From: Thermoclostridium sp.
Lineage (GTDB): Bacteria > Bacillota > Clostridia > DSM-8532
Length of the DNA stretch: 34,519 nt
Reading direction: 5' to 3'
Assembly: GCA_017995215.1 (NCBI GenBank)
Contig: JAGOJH010000027.1
Location: 1-34,519 of the forward strand
The notes below the pieces were generated by a model that was not told the origin of the DNA, searched no databases, and saw nothing but the letters and a program-made list of their open reading frames with translations. The translations under genes and the position numbers were made by a program. Below are positions 22,411 to 32,344 of this stretch, one piece after another; position 1 is the stretch's first letter, and every line of letters begins with the position of its first letter.

Positions 22411-24549
22411 ATGATGAACAAAGCAACAGAGGGCTCCACGAAGAATAGGGGCAAGCGTCTTATGATGCCAGAATTTTTTGGAACACTGAAAGGCAAGCTG
22501 AAAAAGCTCTTCGTCGATTCAAGGGTAAGCGTTTTGCGAAAAATTAAAATTAAATGGCGGCTTATCATCACTTTCCTGCTGCTATCGCTGGTTCCGCTCA
22601 TTATATTGGGTGTCTCCGCATATTCACGCTCCCGCAATGCACTCACAGATACAATCAAAACCTATACCTCTCAGGTGGTAACGCAATTTAATACGGTTAC
22701 CACAAATGAAATGACAAAAAACATGGAAACAGCCGGAAATCTGGCCTATTCCACCCTGATGCAGGACAGTTTCGGAAACTATGACATTTTAAACGTGACC
22801 GAAAGAATTAATCTGGTTACGAGCCTCGGTAAGGAATTAAGCATAAGAATCATTCAGAACAAATCCCTCGAGAGCATTACATTTTTTCCCTATAACGACG
22901 TTCAGATCATGTATAGCGGAACACCCACCTTTGAAATTGAACAGGATCAGCTGAATACCATGTTCAAAGAAAGCGGTGAGATTGCGAAATGGTATACCGA
23001 CTCCAACGGTATGGTTGTATATTTCAACAAGATAACCAGGAGCGGCGGAGGCAGATTTTTGGGAAATATCATGATTTCTCTTGCGCCAGACTCCATCGAT
23101 ACAATATTCGATACCTTTGATTTGGGTGAAAACGTAGAGGTATTGGTGCTTACTGAGGACGCCAGTGTTATCTATTCCAACAATGACCAGCTTCAGAAGG
23201 GATCAATCTATCCCCACAAAAGCTTACTGGACAGCATACAAAATGATTTGACCGAAAAGGGCACCCTTATATCAAGCCAGGATCTTGACCTTGGTCAGAA
23301 GGTTTATTGCAATTATGCCAAAATCGATAAGACACCGTTTTATATCATCACAATCACGCCCTACCAGCATATCTATTCTTCTTCCACAGCCATTGGAAGG
23401 CAGATTAGGCTCATTGCATTAATTGTTTTCCTTCTGGCGATCTTTTTGGCCTTCACTATCTCCAACAGTATATCAAGCCCGCTTTCCAAGCTTGTAGCCC
23501 TCATGCGAAAAGCAAAGGGGGGTGATTTCACCGAGGTTGTACTCGATAAGAACAAGGATGAAATTGGTGAGGTTATCAGCCATTATGGTGAGATGATCAC
23601 GAATATCAAAAGCTTAATTCAAAAGGTAAAGTCCTCTGTAGACGAGGTACTGATCAAATCCGAAAAGATATCGGGCTCATCTGAACAAACCTATCATTCC
23701 TCCGAGCAAATCGCAACGACGCTGCAGGAAGTTGCCAAAGGCTCTTCAGAACAGGCACAGGAGGTCGTGCAAAGCGTTGATTATATGAGTGAGCTCTCCG
23801 ATGGGATCAATAAAGTGACCAACAACCTCACCGGAATGTCAACCTTAATCTCAAGTGCAGAGGGAACCAGCACACAGGCTCTGGCTAGCGTTAAAACCTT
23901 AAATGACAAAGCGGATCAGGCAAAACTGGCTTCCGAGAAAATCGTCGAGGAGATCAACAGCCTGAATAAAGACATGAAGGAAATTCGAAAGATTGTTCAG
24001 GTGATCGTGGGCATCGCTGAACAAACCAACCTGCTGTCACTGAACGCGGCCATCGAAGCAGCCCGGGCCGGGGAGGCAGGCCGGGGCTTTGCGGTTGTAG
24101 CCGAAGAGGTTAGAAAGCTTGCGGATCAGTCCAAGGATGCTTCCATTATGATAAACAACATCATCAACACCATTAATAATAAAACCGAACAGACAGCGTC
24201 CCATGCATCCCACTCCAGCGATATCATTCAGGAGCAGGTTACTGCAGTGAAACAGACCGATAACGCATTCAATATGATTTCGTCTTCAATGAAGGAAATT
24301 ATGGCCTATATGACCAATATGGAGGCTTCGGTCAGTACCATGCTCACCCTTCGCGAAAAAACCCTGTCCTCTATGGAGAATATTTCTGCAGTATCCGAGG
24401 AATCAGCTGCAACATCCGAAGAGATCTCAGCAAGCACCCAGGAACAGATGGCCAGCGCAGAAGTTCTTACGAACCTGTCCAGGGAAATGAACGATATGGC
24501 CAAAGAGTTGGATAGCGCGGTTTCTCTGTTTGTGATAGACAAAGCGTAA
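22411..24549 (+). CDS. Methyl-accepting chemotaxis protein
   Basis: This 712-aa chemoreceptor has membrane segments at about 50-70 and 331-351, and between them an extracellular sensor of roughly 260 residues, probably a dCache fold. HAMP follows (about 350-405), then a long cytoplasmic coiled-coil. The highly conserved hairpin tip that contacts CheA and CheW reads [20 protein letters not shown], continuing to [17 protein letters not shown] (535-574). Glu/Gln-rich stretches on both sides offer methylation sites. The N-terminus has about 45 basic residues before the first membrane segment, longer than usual; a downstream start such as ATG 22465 is possible. The sensed ligand cannot be told. 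Confidence 0.93.
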   Translation: MMNKATEGSTKNRGKRLMMPEFFGTLKGKLKKLFVDSRVSVLRKIKIKWRLIITFLLLSLVPLIILGVSAYSRSRNALTDTIKTYTSQVVTQFNTVTTNEMTKNMETAGNLAYSTLMQDSFGNYDILNVTERINLVTSLGKELSIRIIQNKSLESITFFPYNDVQIMYSGTPTFEIEQDQLNTMFKESGEIAKWYTDSNGMVVYFNKITRSGGGRFLGNIMISLAPDSIDTIFDTFDLGENVEVLVLTEDASVIYSNNDQLQKGSIYPHKSLLDSIQNDLTEKGTLISSQDLDLGQKVYCNYAKIDKTPFYIITITPYQHIYSSSTAIGRQIRLIALIVFLLAIFLAFTISNSISSPLSKLVALMRKAKGGDFTEVVLDKNKDEIGEVISHYGEMITNIKSLIQKVKSSVDEVLIKSEKISGSSEQTYHSSEQIATTLQEVAKGSSEQAQEVVQSVDYMSELSDGINKVTNNLTGMSTLISSAEGTSTQALASVKTLNDKADQAKLASEKIVEEINSLNKDMKEIRKIVQVIVGIAEQTNLLSLNAAIEAARAGEAGRGFAVVAEEVRKLADQSKDASIMINNIINTINNKTEQTASHASHSSDIIQEQVTAVKQTDNAFNMISSSMKEIMAYMTNMEASVSTMLTLREKTLSSMENISAVSEESAATSEEISASTQEQMASAEVLTNLSREMNDMAKELDSAVSLFVIDKA

Positions 24550-24567
24550 GATGCTTTACTGTGCAGC

Positions 24568-24602
24568 AAAAAAGGGGGTGCTTCGTATGAAGACACCCCC
24601 TT
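24568..24602 (-). terminator. Terminator of the acyl-CoA synthetase operon
   Basis: AAGGGGGTG and CACCCCCTT pair around an inner CTTC-GTAT-GAAG hairpin, with one bulged base. On the minus strand six T follow. It lies about 65 bp after the synthetase stop and may also slow transcripts of the convergent chemoreceptor. Confidence 0.8.
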
Positions 24603-24665
24603 AAAGCTTTAAGCCTGATTGATGCAAGCTTATGTGTAAAGGTTCAGGTTTACTGGATATAGAAA

Positions 24666-26324
24666 CTACCGGTTATCGTTATGCCTTATTTCGGCCCGTT
24701 TGATTTTGCCGCCGACGGTTTTAGGAAGCTCTTCGACAAATTCGATGATTCTGGGGTACTTGTATGGCGCAGTGACCTTCTTCACATGTTCCTGCAATTC
24801 CTTTACAAGCACATCGCTTCCAATCCAGCCCTTTTTCAGCACGACGGTAGCCTTGACGATCTGCCCCCTGATTTTGTCAGGAACAGCGGTAACGGCGCAT
24901 TCCAACACGGAAGGATGTTCGATCAGTGCGCTCTCAACTTCAAAAGGACCAATTCTGTAGCCCGAGCATTTGATCACATCATCGGACCGGCCTACAAACC
25001 AAAAGTACCCGTCTTCATCCCGCCAGGCAACGTCTCCCGTATTATAGGCACCATTATTCCAGACCCGAAGGGTGGCTTCTTCATCCCGGAAATAGCCCCT
25101 GAACAGGCCTGGTGGCAAACCCTTGTCCAGGTTCCTGACAACAATATTGCCCTCGGTGCCTACAGGGCAGGAGCAGCCGTTTTCATCCACAATGTCCAAA
25201 TCATACAACGGGGAAGGCTTTCCCATGGAACCGGGCTTGGGGGTAAGCCATTCAAAATTGGCGCACAGCACGGTTCCCTCGGTTTGGCCGAAGCCCTCAA
25301 TGATCGGAAGGCCGGTAGCCTTCCTGAACTGGTTAAAAACCTCCGGATTCAGCGGCTCACCAGCGGTACAGGCCTTTTTGATGGAGGAAAGGTCATATTG
25401 CGACAGCCCCTCCTGCAGTAAAAACCGATAAATGGTTGGAGGCGCACAGAAAGAAGTGATTCTATATTTTTCAATCATTCCCAGCAGCCTGCCGGGTACA
25501 AATTTGTCCATATCATAAACAAACAGAGCTACTCCGCAAATCCATTGTCCATAAATCTTTCCCCAGCCGCATTTTGCCCATCCCGAATCGGATACTGTCA
25601 GATGCAACCCATTTTCGCCCAGCCCCTGCCAGTAAAGAGCCGTAACAATGTGCCCAAGGGGATGAAAAAAGTCATGCACAACAATTTTCGGCATACCCGT
25701 GGTGCCGGAGGTAAAATACATCAACATGGTGTCATCGCCCCCGGCAGCTTCCATGCCCTGGGGTCGTTCCCAAACTTCACAGGCGTCTGCCAGCTCGCGG
25801 TCAAAGTCCAGCCAGCCATCTGCACACCCGCCCACCAGCGCCTTACAGGTAACAGTGGGGGATTCCTTCATGGCTTGCTCGACGAAGGTCATCATTTCCA
25901 GGTCGGTTACTGATAGGATCATTTTCACCGAAGCAGCATTGTTCCGGTAAATAATATCTTTTTTTGTCAGCTGGGCGGTGGCTGGAATGGATATGGCCCC
26001 CAGCTTCTGCAGTGCCAGGGTGCAAACCCAGTATTGCCAACGCCTTTTCAGGATCAGCATGACGACATCACCCTTGCCAAGACCACACTTTTTAAAAACA
26101 TTCGCAGCCTTGTCGCTTAGCCGCTTAAAGTCCTGAAAGGAAAATATTTTTTCATCCCCTGCGTCATTGCACCAGACCATGGCGGTTTTATCCGGCGCTT
26201 CATCTGCCCAGGCATCAATGACATCATAGGCGAAATTGAAGTTTTCGGGCTTACTCACCCTGTAATTTGTTTTAAAATCCTCATAGGAGTTAAATTCTGT
26301 CCGTGGAAGGTATCTTTCAAGCAT
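24666..26324 (-). CDS. AMP-forming acyl-CoA synthetase
   Basis: This 552-aa adenylate-forming ligase would activate a carboxylic acid with ATP and then couple it to CoA. Motifs in order: the P-loop-like YFTSGTTGMPKIV, the adenine-binding EGFGQTEGT, the hinge region WFVGRSDDVIKCSGYRIGPFEVESAL, and the C-terminal lysine in PKTVGGKIKRAEI needed for adenylation. The domain layout fits the acetyl-/medium-chain acyl-CoA synthetase group; the chain length of the substrate is not readable. The ATG at 26324 follows GAGGAG; an earlier in-frame codon adds 32 unrelated residues. It lies 82 bp after an XRE-cupin regulator gene and probably shares its transcript. Confidence 0.93.
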   Translation of the reverse strand: MLERYLPRTEFNSYEDFKTNYRVSKPENFNFAYDVIDAWADEAPDKTAMVWCNDAGDEKIFSFQDFKRLSDKAANVFKKCGLGKGDVVMLILKRRWQYWVCTLALQKLGAISIPATAQLTKKDIIYRNNAASVKMILSVTDLEMMTFVEQAMKESPTVTCKALVGGCADGWLDFDRELADACEVWERPQGMEAAGGDDTMLMYFTSGTTGMPKIVVHDFFHPLGHIVTALYWQGLGENGLHLTVSDSGWAKCGWGKIYGQWICGVALFVYDMDKFVPGRLLGMIEKYRITSFCAPPTIYRFLLQEGLSQYDLSSIKKACTAGEPLNPEVFNQFRKATGLPIIEGFGQTEGTVLCANFEWLTPKPGSMGKPSPLYDLDIVDENGCSCPVGTEGNIVVRNLDKGLPPGLFRGYFRDEEATLRVWNNGAYNTGDVAWRDEDGYFWFVGRSDDVIKCSGYRIGPFEVESALIEHPSVLECAVTAVPDKIRGQIVKATVVLKKGWIGSDVLVKELQEHVKKVTAPYKYPRIIEFVEELPKTVGGKIKRAEIRHNDNR

Positions 26325-26406
26325 ATTAAATCTCCTCAAAAACATAGAATCAGAAGGCTTGCTCTGCAGCTGCTCTTTTATAGTATAAATCTGTAAAGCA
26401 GCAAGC

Positions 26407-26970
26407 CTATGGCGTATCATGCAGGATGACGGTTAAAAACTTGCCGGGGCTGTTGTCCACGGCTGTCTGGCCGTGGGGAATGGTGGGATCAAAATAGATC
26501 GAATCACCGGGCTCCATGATGATCTCGGTGCCTCCGAGAATAATTCTGATACGCCCCTCCAGAACATAATTGAATTCCTGCCCGGGATGAGTGACCAGCG
26601 ACATTTGCTTGTTTTCTTCCGGCTCAATGGTGACCAGAAGAGGTTCAATTTTTTTGTTTGCAAAATTGAAGGCAAGGTTTTGGAACTGATAGCCCTTGTA
26701 TCTTTCAATATAAGGTGCCTCGCCCTTTTTCGCATGGCAGTAGGATCGCAGGTGGGGAGATGTGCCGGTTAACAGCTCTGTCAGCTGTACCCCAAGAATC
26801 CCGGCAATTTCATACAATTTACTGATAGGGATACCGGTTTGGGCATTTTCATATTCCATATAGGTATCGAGGGAAATTTTCAACCTTTGTGCAAGCGTGT
26901 TGCAGGATATGTCGGAGATCTCCCTGAGCTCCCGTATTCTGTCCGCAATCCGGACATTGCTTTCCATCAT
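26407..26970 (-). CDS. XRE-family regulator with cupin domain
   Basis: This 187-aa transcription regulator has an N-terminal helix-turn-helix (about 8-68: RIRELREISDISCNTLAQRLKISLDTYMEYENAQTGIPISKLYEIAGILGV) and a C-terminal cupin barrel (about 105-185) with PGQEFNYVLEGRIRI and PGDSIYFDPTIPHG. The cupin probably binds a small effector, perhaps the acid or thioester handled by the adjacent synthetase; similar pairs are frequent in Clostridia. The ribosome site CAGGAGG is strong; two ATGs are adjacent, so the start may be one codon later. It is the first gene of its operon. Confidence 0.92.
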   Translation of the reverse strand: MMESNVRIADRIRELREISDISCNTLAQRLKISLDTYMEYENAQTGIPISKLYEIAGILGVQLTELLTGTSPHLRSYCHAKKGEAPYIERYKGYQFQNLAFNFANKKIEPLLVTIEPEENKQMSLVTHPGQEFNYVLEGRIRIILGGTEIIMEPGDSIYFDPTIPHGQTAVDNSPGKFLTVILHDTP

Positions 26971-27028
26971 GGTATATCCTCCTGTTCAAATCATTTAAAG
27001 AGGGAAGAGACGAAAACAGTACCTGCAT

Positions 27029-27056
27029 TTTATACTAACATAAAAGCTAAACACAA
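27029..27056 (-). promoter_or_regulatory. Promoter of the regulator-synthetase operon
   Basis: On the minus strand TTGTGT (27056-27051) and TATAAA (27034-27029) are 16 bp apart, about 60 bp before the regulator. The remainder of the 426-bp divergent gap up to 27396 holds no gene; I saw no convincing plus-strand promoter in it. Confidence 0.4.
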
Positions 27057-27396
27057 ACAAAGAGTTTTTCCTGATTTGGATCTCAGTAACTCTGACAGTG
27101 TTGTTATGAATGCCTTGCAGAAGTTATCTTAAAACGCTGCATGGGCAGGGTAACGGAACCTTCTAAAAAAGTTCAATTTTTTGATGGAACCGGTCAAATT
27201 TGGGTAATAAGTGTAATAACGAGGAATTGATACTCCGCACCCTTACAACGCATTTTTAACCAGAGGAGTGTTGGGGGGTATCGATTACCTTAATCGTGCG
27301 GTGAGCATATCCCCATCCTCGATACAGCGCATGTTCAGCGAATCGGATTTCATCAATTTCGTTCGGATATGAGCAGATATGCGAGAGAAGCGAACT

Positions 27397-29685
27397 ATGA
27401 GTGAAAAGTTCAAAAAAAGTTACTCCATGAAAACAACCATACTGGTCGTTTTCCTGACACTTATCGTGATCACGGTGGTACTTGTCAGCTTTCTCATTTT
27501 TTCGAACTGGCTTTCTTCTTCCGGTGAGATCACCCGGATGATCGCTGAACAAACCAACTCTGTAGCGTTGACCCAGATTGAGGATTTAATTAATCATGCT
27601 TTTCATAACAATGATATCAACCAGAAATGGATCAAAAACCGAATTGTTCATTTGGATCAGGAAGATGAACGGGACAAATTCTTCGCCAGCGTATTGCTAT
27701 CCAATGGGCCCGAAATTTACAGCTTCAACTATGGAACAGAAAATGGAGAGCTATACGGTGCGCGCAGGAATGAAAAAGACGAAATTGAAATTATAAGAAA
27801 TAATGCGCAGACCGGCGGGCATATAAGGTTTTATTCCATTCAGCCGGATCTTTCGGCAGGTGAGCTTGCTCTGGAAACCGACACGATAGATCCCCGCACC
27901 AGACAATGGTACAAGGTTGCAAAAGAAAAAGGAGAGCCAGTGTTTTCACCGGTATACTGGCATTATATCCTGCCGGAAATGGTCATATCCGCAGCATGGC
28001 CGGTGTATGACGACAACGGCAGCTTGATGGGTGTTCTTGGAACCCATATTGCCCTTTCTGATATCAATAAAGCGCTTCAAACAATCATTCGTGAAGAGAA
28101 TGGGTATGCCCTCATTCTAGAGAAAGAGACGGGTGAGCTGATTGCTAATTCCTTCGGACAAAATAGCTTTACCTTCCTGCAGGATGGAGCCGTGCAGAGA
28201 AAGAGAATAGAAGATATTGGGAACCCCTGGCTGATTCAGGCTTATCACCACTACAGGAACACCGGTGAAAGCGATTTTATTCAAAAAATTACGGGAGACA
28301 GGCTATACATAGATATTCAGGAGTATTCCGAGAACGGTATTCATTGGATTGCTATGGCAGCTATCCCAGAAAGACTGCTTAACGGTGATATTATACAGAG
28401 CTTTCACAACGCCGGTCTCTTTGCCCTTTTTATGCTGGCTTTATGCGTTTTTATGAGTTTTATGGTCATCCGGCAGCTGTTAAAGCCGGTAGGTGTTCTG
28501 GTATCCACTGCCCAAAAAATTGCCGACGGGGATCTCTCCCAGCGGGTTCACATAGCCCGAAATGATGAAATGGGGATGATATCAGACTCCTTCAACCGTA
28601 TTGCGGATACCCTGTCAAACCTGATCAATAACCTGGAAAATACAGTCACACAGAGGACTGCAGAAGTCTATTATCTCAGTGAGCATGACGCTCTTACAGG
28701 CTTATTGAACAGACACAGCCTAGATGAAAAACTGAAAGAGGTGGATACCGAAAGCAACCTCCCCATATCCGTTATTTTTGCCGACATCAACGTACTGAAA
28801 CTGACAAATGACATCTTCGGACATACCGCTGGCGACAATTTGATTAAAACAGCCGCACAGGTTCTTCGCCAGGCCTGCCGGGAGCATGATATCATTGCGA
28901 GGGTCGGAGGGGACGAATTCGTTGTTATCCTCCTTCAAACAACAGCTTCTGCAGCTGAAAAAATAATAAACAGAGTTCAGACAAGCATTTCGAAAGAATT
29001 GGTTGAAGCCATCAAATGCAGTATGGCCCTTGGAACTGATACAAAAACACGGATGTCCCAGGATCTGAATGAGATCATTACGAATGCCGAGGAATCCATG
29101 TACAGGGAAAAAACACTGAATCGCAAGGCCAACCATTCTGAAACAGTGAAAGTCATTATCAGTACGTTGCATGAAAACAATCCTGATGAGAGAAGGCATT
29201 CCATCAAGGTTAGCGAGATGTGTGAGGGCATTGCCAGGGAATTAGGGTTGCCGGAAACCGAGGTGAACAAAGTAAAAAGGGCTGGGTATGTTCATGATGT
29301 TGGTAAGGTTGTGCTGAAGAAAGAGCTCATTGAGAGCAAACAACCTCTTACCGATGCACAGATCAACGAAATACAGCAGCATACAGCCAATAGCTATCGG
29401 ATCTTGAACCTTTTTGACGACACCTTGGATATCGCCGATGCTGTATACAGCCATCATGAAAAATGGGATGGATCGGGTTTTCCGCAGGGCTTGAAAGCAA
29501 ATGAAATTCCATTGTTTTCACGCATCATTTCACTGGCAGAAGCATATGACCGCAGAATGAATGGGTTTCGGGCGGATAACTCCGACAAAAAGGAAGCTGT
29601 CATCCAATATATCCGTGAAAACAGTGGGAAGCGGTTTGATCCCGAGCTTGCGGAGCTATTTATTCAATACCTGCTGAAGCAATAG
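27397..29685 (+). CDS. dCache-HAMP-GGDEF-HD-GYP c-di-GMP enzyme
   Basis: This membrane receptor of about 762 aa joins both signs of c-di-GMP metabolism. After a first membrane segment (about 12-38) comes a dCache-like extracellular domain with the typical DPRTRQWYK motif, a second segment (about 338-360), HAMP, and a GGDEF domain with an intact GGDEF motif (504-508) and I-site REHD. A C-terminal HD-GYP-type domain follows with VHDVGK (632-637) and HHEKWDGSGFP, where the GYP motif is GFP. Cyclase and phosphodiesterase both look competent; which dominates is unknown. ATG 27397 is chosen for a GAGAAG upstream; ATG 27379 adds six residues. Confidence 0.9.
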   Translation: MSEKFKKSYSMKTTILVVFLTLIVITVVLVSFLIFSNWLSSSGEITRMIAEQTNSVALTQIEDLINHAFHNNDINQKWIKNRIVHLDQEDERDKFFASVLLSNGPEIYSFNYGTENGELYGARRNEKDEIEIIRNNAQTGGHIRFYSIQPDLSAGELALETDTIDPRTRQWYKVAKEKGEPVFSPVYWHYILPEMVISAAWPVYDDNGSLMGVLGTHIALSDINKALQTIIREENGYALILEKETGELIANSFGQNSFTFLQDGAVQRKRIEDIGNPWLIQAYHHYRNTGESDFIQKITGDRLYIDIQEYSENGIHWIAMAAIPERLLNGDIIQSFHNAGLFALFMLALCVFMSFMVIRQLLKPVGVLVSTAQKIADGDLSQRVHIARNDEMGMISDSFNRIADTLSNLINNLENTVTQRTAEVYYLSEHDALTGLLNRHSLDEKLKEVDTESNLPISVIFADINVLKLTNDIFGHTAGDNLIKTAAQVLRQACREHDIIARVGGDEFVVILLQTTASAAEKIINRVQTSISKELVEAIKCSMALGTDTKTRMSQDLNEIITNAEESMYREKTLNRKANHSETVKVIISTLHENNPDERRHSIKVSEMCEGIARELGLPETEVNKVKRAGYVHDVGKVVLKKELIESKQPLTDAQINEIQQHTANSYRILNLFDDTLDIADAVYSHHEKWDGSGFPQGLKANEIPLFSRIISLAEAYDRRMNGFRADNSDKKEAVIQYIRENSGKRFDPELAELFIQYLLKQ

Positions 29686-29793
29686 CGGTTTATCAGTATA
29701 AGCTGTTCCAATAAACAAGAACGCATTCATTACACTGATTCAGTGAAATCATATACTGTTTTAAAACAATCTGAAAAAAGGTGACAGATCTTG

Positions 29794-29822
29794 TTGAACC
29801 CCGCGGATAATCAGGATATAAT
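29794..29822 (+). promoter_or_regulatory. Promoter of hom
   Basis: TTGAAC (29794-29799), exactly 17 bp, then a perfect TATAAT (29817-29822). Transcription would start near 29829 and give a leader of about 150 nt. Confidence 0.8.
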
Positions 29823-29830
29823 ATCGCTAA

Positions 29831-29879
29831 TCGGATAAGCGCATACTGATCAGAGGATGTGCTTGCTTTTTATATCCGA
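29831..29879 (+). promoter_or_regulatory. Structured 5' leader of hom
   Basis: TCGGATA (29831-29837) pairs with TATCCGA (29873-29879), and inside it AGCGCAT (29838-29844) pairs with ATGTGCT (29857-29863). A T-rich bulge follows the inner stem. The structure begins right at the predicted transcript start. It matches no riboswitch I recognise; it may be an attenuator-like or stabilising hairpin. Confidence 0.4.
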
Positions 29880-29977
29880 AGTGCATTATGAAAGCAATTT
29901 AAACAGGGCATTCGGCGCAAGTACCAATGGGAGAAGACTTCTGGAGGGCAAAGAATACCTGAGATAGGAGCGGCTGT

Positions 29978-31276
29978 ATGAAGAATGAACAGATTCACAT
30001 TGGAATCATTGGATTGGGAACGGTTGGAACCGGCGTTGCAAGGGTATTGCTGCAGCAGCGGGAGCTTCTAAAAACCCGCAGTGGCATCACTTTTAACCTG
30101 AAGGCCATATCAGAGCTTAACTGGAGCAGAGAGCGAAATATCGACCTGACCACAGTGAAATGCACCACCGATGTTAATGAGTTGCTCGACGACCCCGAAA
30201 TCAGTGTTATCGTGGAAACTATTGGCGGGTATCAGCCTGCTTTCAGCTTCATATCAAAAGCCCTGAAAAATGGGAAGCATGTGGTAACAGCCAACAAGGC
30301 GCTGATTGCAACCCATGGTCAGGAGCTGTTTAAAACAGCCTGGGAAAACGGTGTCAATCTCCTGTTTGAAGCCAGCGTTGGGGGTGGCATACCCATCATC
30401 AAGGGGCTTAAAGAAGGCTTGATCGCCAACAATATTGAGAGCATTTATGGCATTTTGAATGGTACTTCCAATTATATTCTAACGAAGATGTACCAGGAAG
30501 GCCTGGAATTTTCCGATGCGCTGAAGGGTGCACAGGAGAGGGGCTTTGCCGAAGCAGATCCAACACTGGATGTCAGCGGGGGCGATGCCGCCCACAAGCT
30601 TACCATTCTTGCATCGATTGCTTCGAACAGCTTTGTTCCCTATGAAAGTATTTATATGGAGGGCATTACCGATATCACCAAACTGGATATTGATTTTGCC
30701 AAATCCTTCGGATATACCATCAAGCTGCTTGCCATTTATCGCGTGATAAACGGTGGCCTTGATTTAAGGGTGCATCCCACGCTGATCAGCAGCAAGCATC
30801 TTCTTTCTGCCGTCAGCAACGAACTGAATGCTATTTTTGTCAGCGGAGATTTCGTTGGCAATACGATGTTTTATGGCCCGGGAGCGGGGGAAAGACCTAC
30901 CGCCAGTGCCATTGTCAGCGACATTGTGGACTTGTCTGAAAGGTTATGCAATAACGGGGACAAATTGAGAAGCTCAATGATGAAACCTGCCACAGAAGTG
31001 AAGCTGATTCCCAACGATGAAATCACAAACCGCTTTTACTTAAGGTTTTTCACCCGGGACATTCCCGGTGTATTGACGAAGATTTCAGGCGTATTGGCCG
31101 ATTGCGGCATATCCATTTCATCCATGGTGCAGTTGGAAACCCATGAAAAGGAGAATTATGTCCCCATCGTCCTGCTGACCCATGAAGCCCTGGAAAAGTC
31201 GATGGAGCAAGCCTTGAAACAGATCCTTCAATTTGAATTCGTGAAAGAGAACTTTTTAAGGCTTCGCATTTTTTAG
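29978..31276 (+). CDS. hom: Homoserine dehydrogenase
   Basis: This enzyme reduces aspartate semialdehyde to homoserine with NAD(P)H, the branch point to threonine and methionine. The 432-aa protein has the nucleotide-binding GLGTVGTGV (12-20), the conserved VVTANKALIA (102-111, Lys107), the family signature ILNGTSNYIL (159-168), and GFAEADPTLDVSGGDAAHKL (189-208) with substrate and catalytic residues. A C-terminal ACT domain (about 350-430) suggests feedback control, usually by threonine. AGGAG lies 7 nt before the ATG. The gene stands alone; no thrB or thrC follows in the window. Confidence 0.95.
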   Translation: MKNEQIHIGIIGLGTVGTGVARVLLQQRELLKTRSGITFNLKAISELNWSRERNIDLTTVKCTTDVNELLDDPEISVIVETIGGYQPAFSFISKALKNGKHVVTANKALIATHGQELFKTAWENGVNLLFEASVGGGIPIIKGLKEGLIANNIESIYGILNGTSNYILTKMYQEGLEFSDALKGAQERGFAEADPTLDVSGGDAAHKLTILASIASNSFVPYESIYMEGITDITKLDIDFAKSFGYTIKLLAIYRVINGGLDLRVHPTLISSKHLLSAVSNELNAIFVSGDFVGNTMFYGPGAGERPTASAIVSDIVDLSERLCNNGDKLRSSMMKPATEVKLIPNDEITNRFYLRFFTRDIPGVLTKISGVLADCGISISSMVQLETHEKENYVPIVLLTHEALEKSMEQALKQILQFEFVKENFLRLRIF

Positions 31277-31330
31277 TGATTATGATACAATGAACACAAA
31301 CAACCAAAATATGTATGGGAGGATTAAAAA

Positions 31331-31498
31331 ACGGTAAAAAGGCTGATACCAATCCTTTTTATTGTCGTGATGATGTTCTCTGTCACTACTGCGTGCGGGA
31401 AGAAAAAAACCCCGAAAGACGATATCAGTGCTGCCAGAGAGCAAAAAGGATATCGAGATTATTCTGGCTTCCATGATAATAGAGTAACTGTGTTTTAA
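31331..31498 (+). pseudogene. Small lipoprotein ORF lacking a start codon
   Basis: A 55-codon frame reads as a lipoprotein signal (VKRLIPILFIVVMMFSVTTACGKKK), with Cys22 as lipidation site. A good ribosome site GGGAGG sits 8 nt upstream of codon one, but that codon is ACG, not ATG. Downstream the frame appears shifted: another frame of the same stretch reads ESKKDIEIILASMIIE and stops. A possible extended -10 (TGATACAAT) lies near 31290. This looks like a recently broken gene, or a sequencing error; use of ACG as a start would be unusual. Confidence 0.45.
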
Positions 31499-31516
31499 AC
31501 AAAGGAGATGAAGCCC

Positions 31517-32344
31517 ATGAGCGAGTTCAACCCCGTAATCGTTCAGGAAGAATTCAACGGGATGAGCATTTTTGATGAAAAGCCGCAGGTAAAGCCCGGC
31601 ACTGCAAGGGTTTACCTGGGAACAGGCGAGCACTGCGCCGTTTTTATGTCAGGAAGCAATATCACACGCTCCGAGCTGATGGCTGGCCAGTACTCCAATG
31701 TTTATGTGGTTGATCTGAGAGAATTTCCGAAAATCTTTGAACAGCCGCTGGGTTCTTCCGATGATTTGGCGGGTTTTACCGCAAAAATCACTCTTTCCAT
31801 ACGGGTTGCCCATCCCGAGCTCTTTGTTCGTACCATGGTGAAAGACGTTCCAAGGCTCGTTTCGCAAAAATTGTCGCCTTTTCTTGAAAACATCAGCATG
31901 AATTACGCTCCGGACAAGAGCCAGGATCTACAGCGGGAAAGCCTGACATTGTTGTCGCACACGGGTTTCCAGCAAAGCCTGGAAAAGGATTACGGCCTTT
32001 TGGTCAATGTTGAGAGCATCCTGGTCAGGCCCGACGCCAATGCGCTCGAGCTGATTCAGCAAACCCGCAGGCATCAGGGCGAGCATGAACAGGCAGTGAA
32101 AAAGCTTGAAGAGGATTTTACACTGCAGATGGCCCGGCAAAAAAAAGAAGCCGAAATAAAGCTCGCTGAAATGGAGCACAGGCTGGAGATACGCAACAGG
32201 GAAGCTGCGCTGAATCTGATAAAGCCCGATTCCAGCCAGGAAAGCTCTTCGGGAAAATCCGGACAAGCTCAAAGCCCGGAAGAGAAAACCGACCTTGGGG
32301 ATGATATTGGACCTATCGGTCGGGAAAGTGAGGCACCATCATGA
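31517..32344 (+). CDS. SPFH/band-7-like cytoplasmic protein
   Basis: This 275-aa protein has no membrane segment. Residues about 20-180 resemble an SPFH-type beta/alpha domain (ITLSIRVAHPELFVRTMV, then an amphipathic helix and YGLLVNVESILVRPD). A charged coiled-coil follows (about 180-235: HEQAVKKLEEDFTLQMARQKKEAEIKLAEMEHRLEIRNREAAL), then an acidic, Ser-rich tail. SPFH proteins form oligomeric membrane-associated scaffolds; here attachment may come from the next gene's product. The ATG at 31517 has AAAGGAG 9 nt upstream. Its stop overlaps the next start by 4 bp (ATGA). The SPFH assignment is by pattern only and moderately sure. Confidence 0.65.
   Translation: MSEFNPVIVQEEFNGMSIFDEKPQVKPGTARVYLGTGEHCAVFMSGSNITRSELMAGQYSNVYVVDLREFPKIFEQPLGSSDDLAGFTAKITLSIRVAHPELFVRTMVKDVPRLVSQKLSPFLENISMNYAPDKSQDLQRESLTLLSHTGFQQSLEKDYGLLVNVESILVRPDANALELIQQTRRHQGEHEQAVKKLEEDFTLQMARQKKEAEIKLAEMEHRLEIRNREAALNLIKPDSSQESSSGKSGQAQSPEEKTDLGDDIGPIGRESEAPS

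Noticed and set aside
24681-25421. Plus-strand open frame (246 codons) opposite the acyl-CoA synthetase
   Set aside because: Antisense to catalytic motifs of the synthetase; no independent support.
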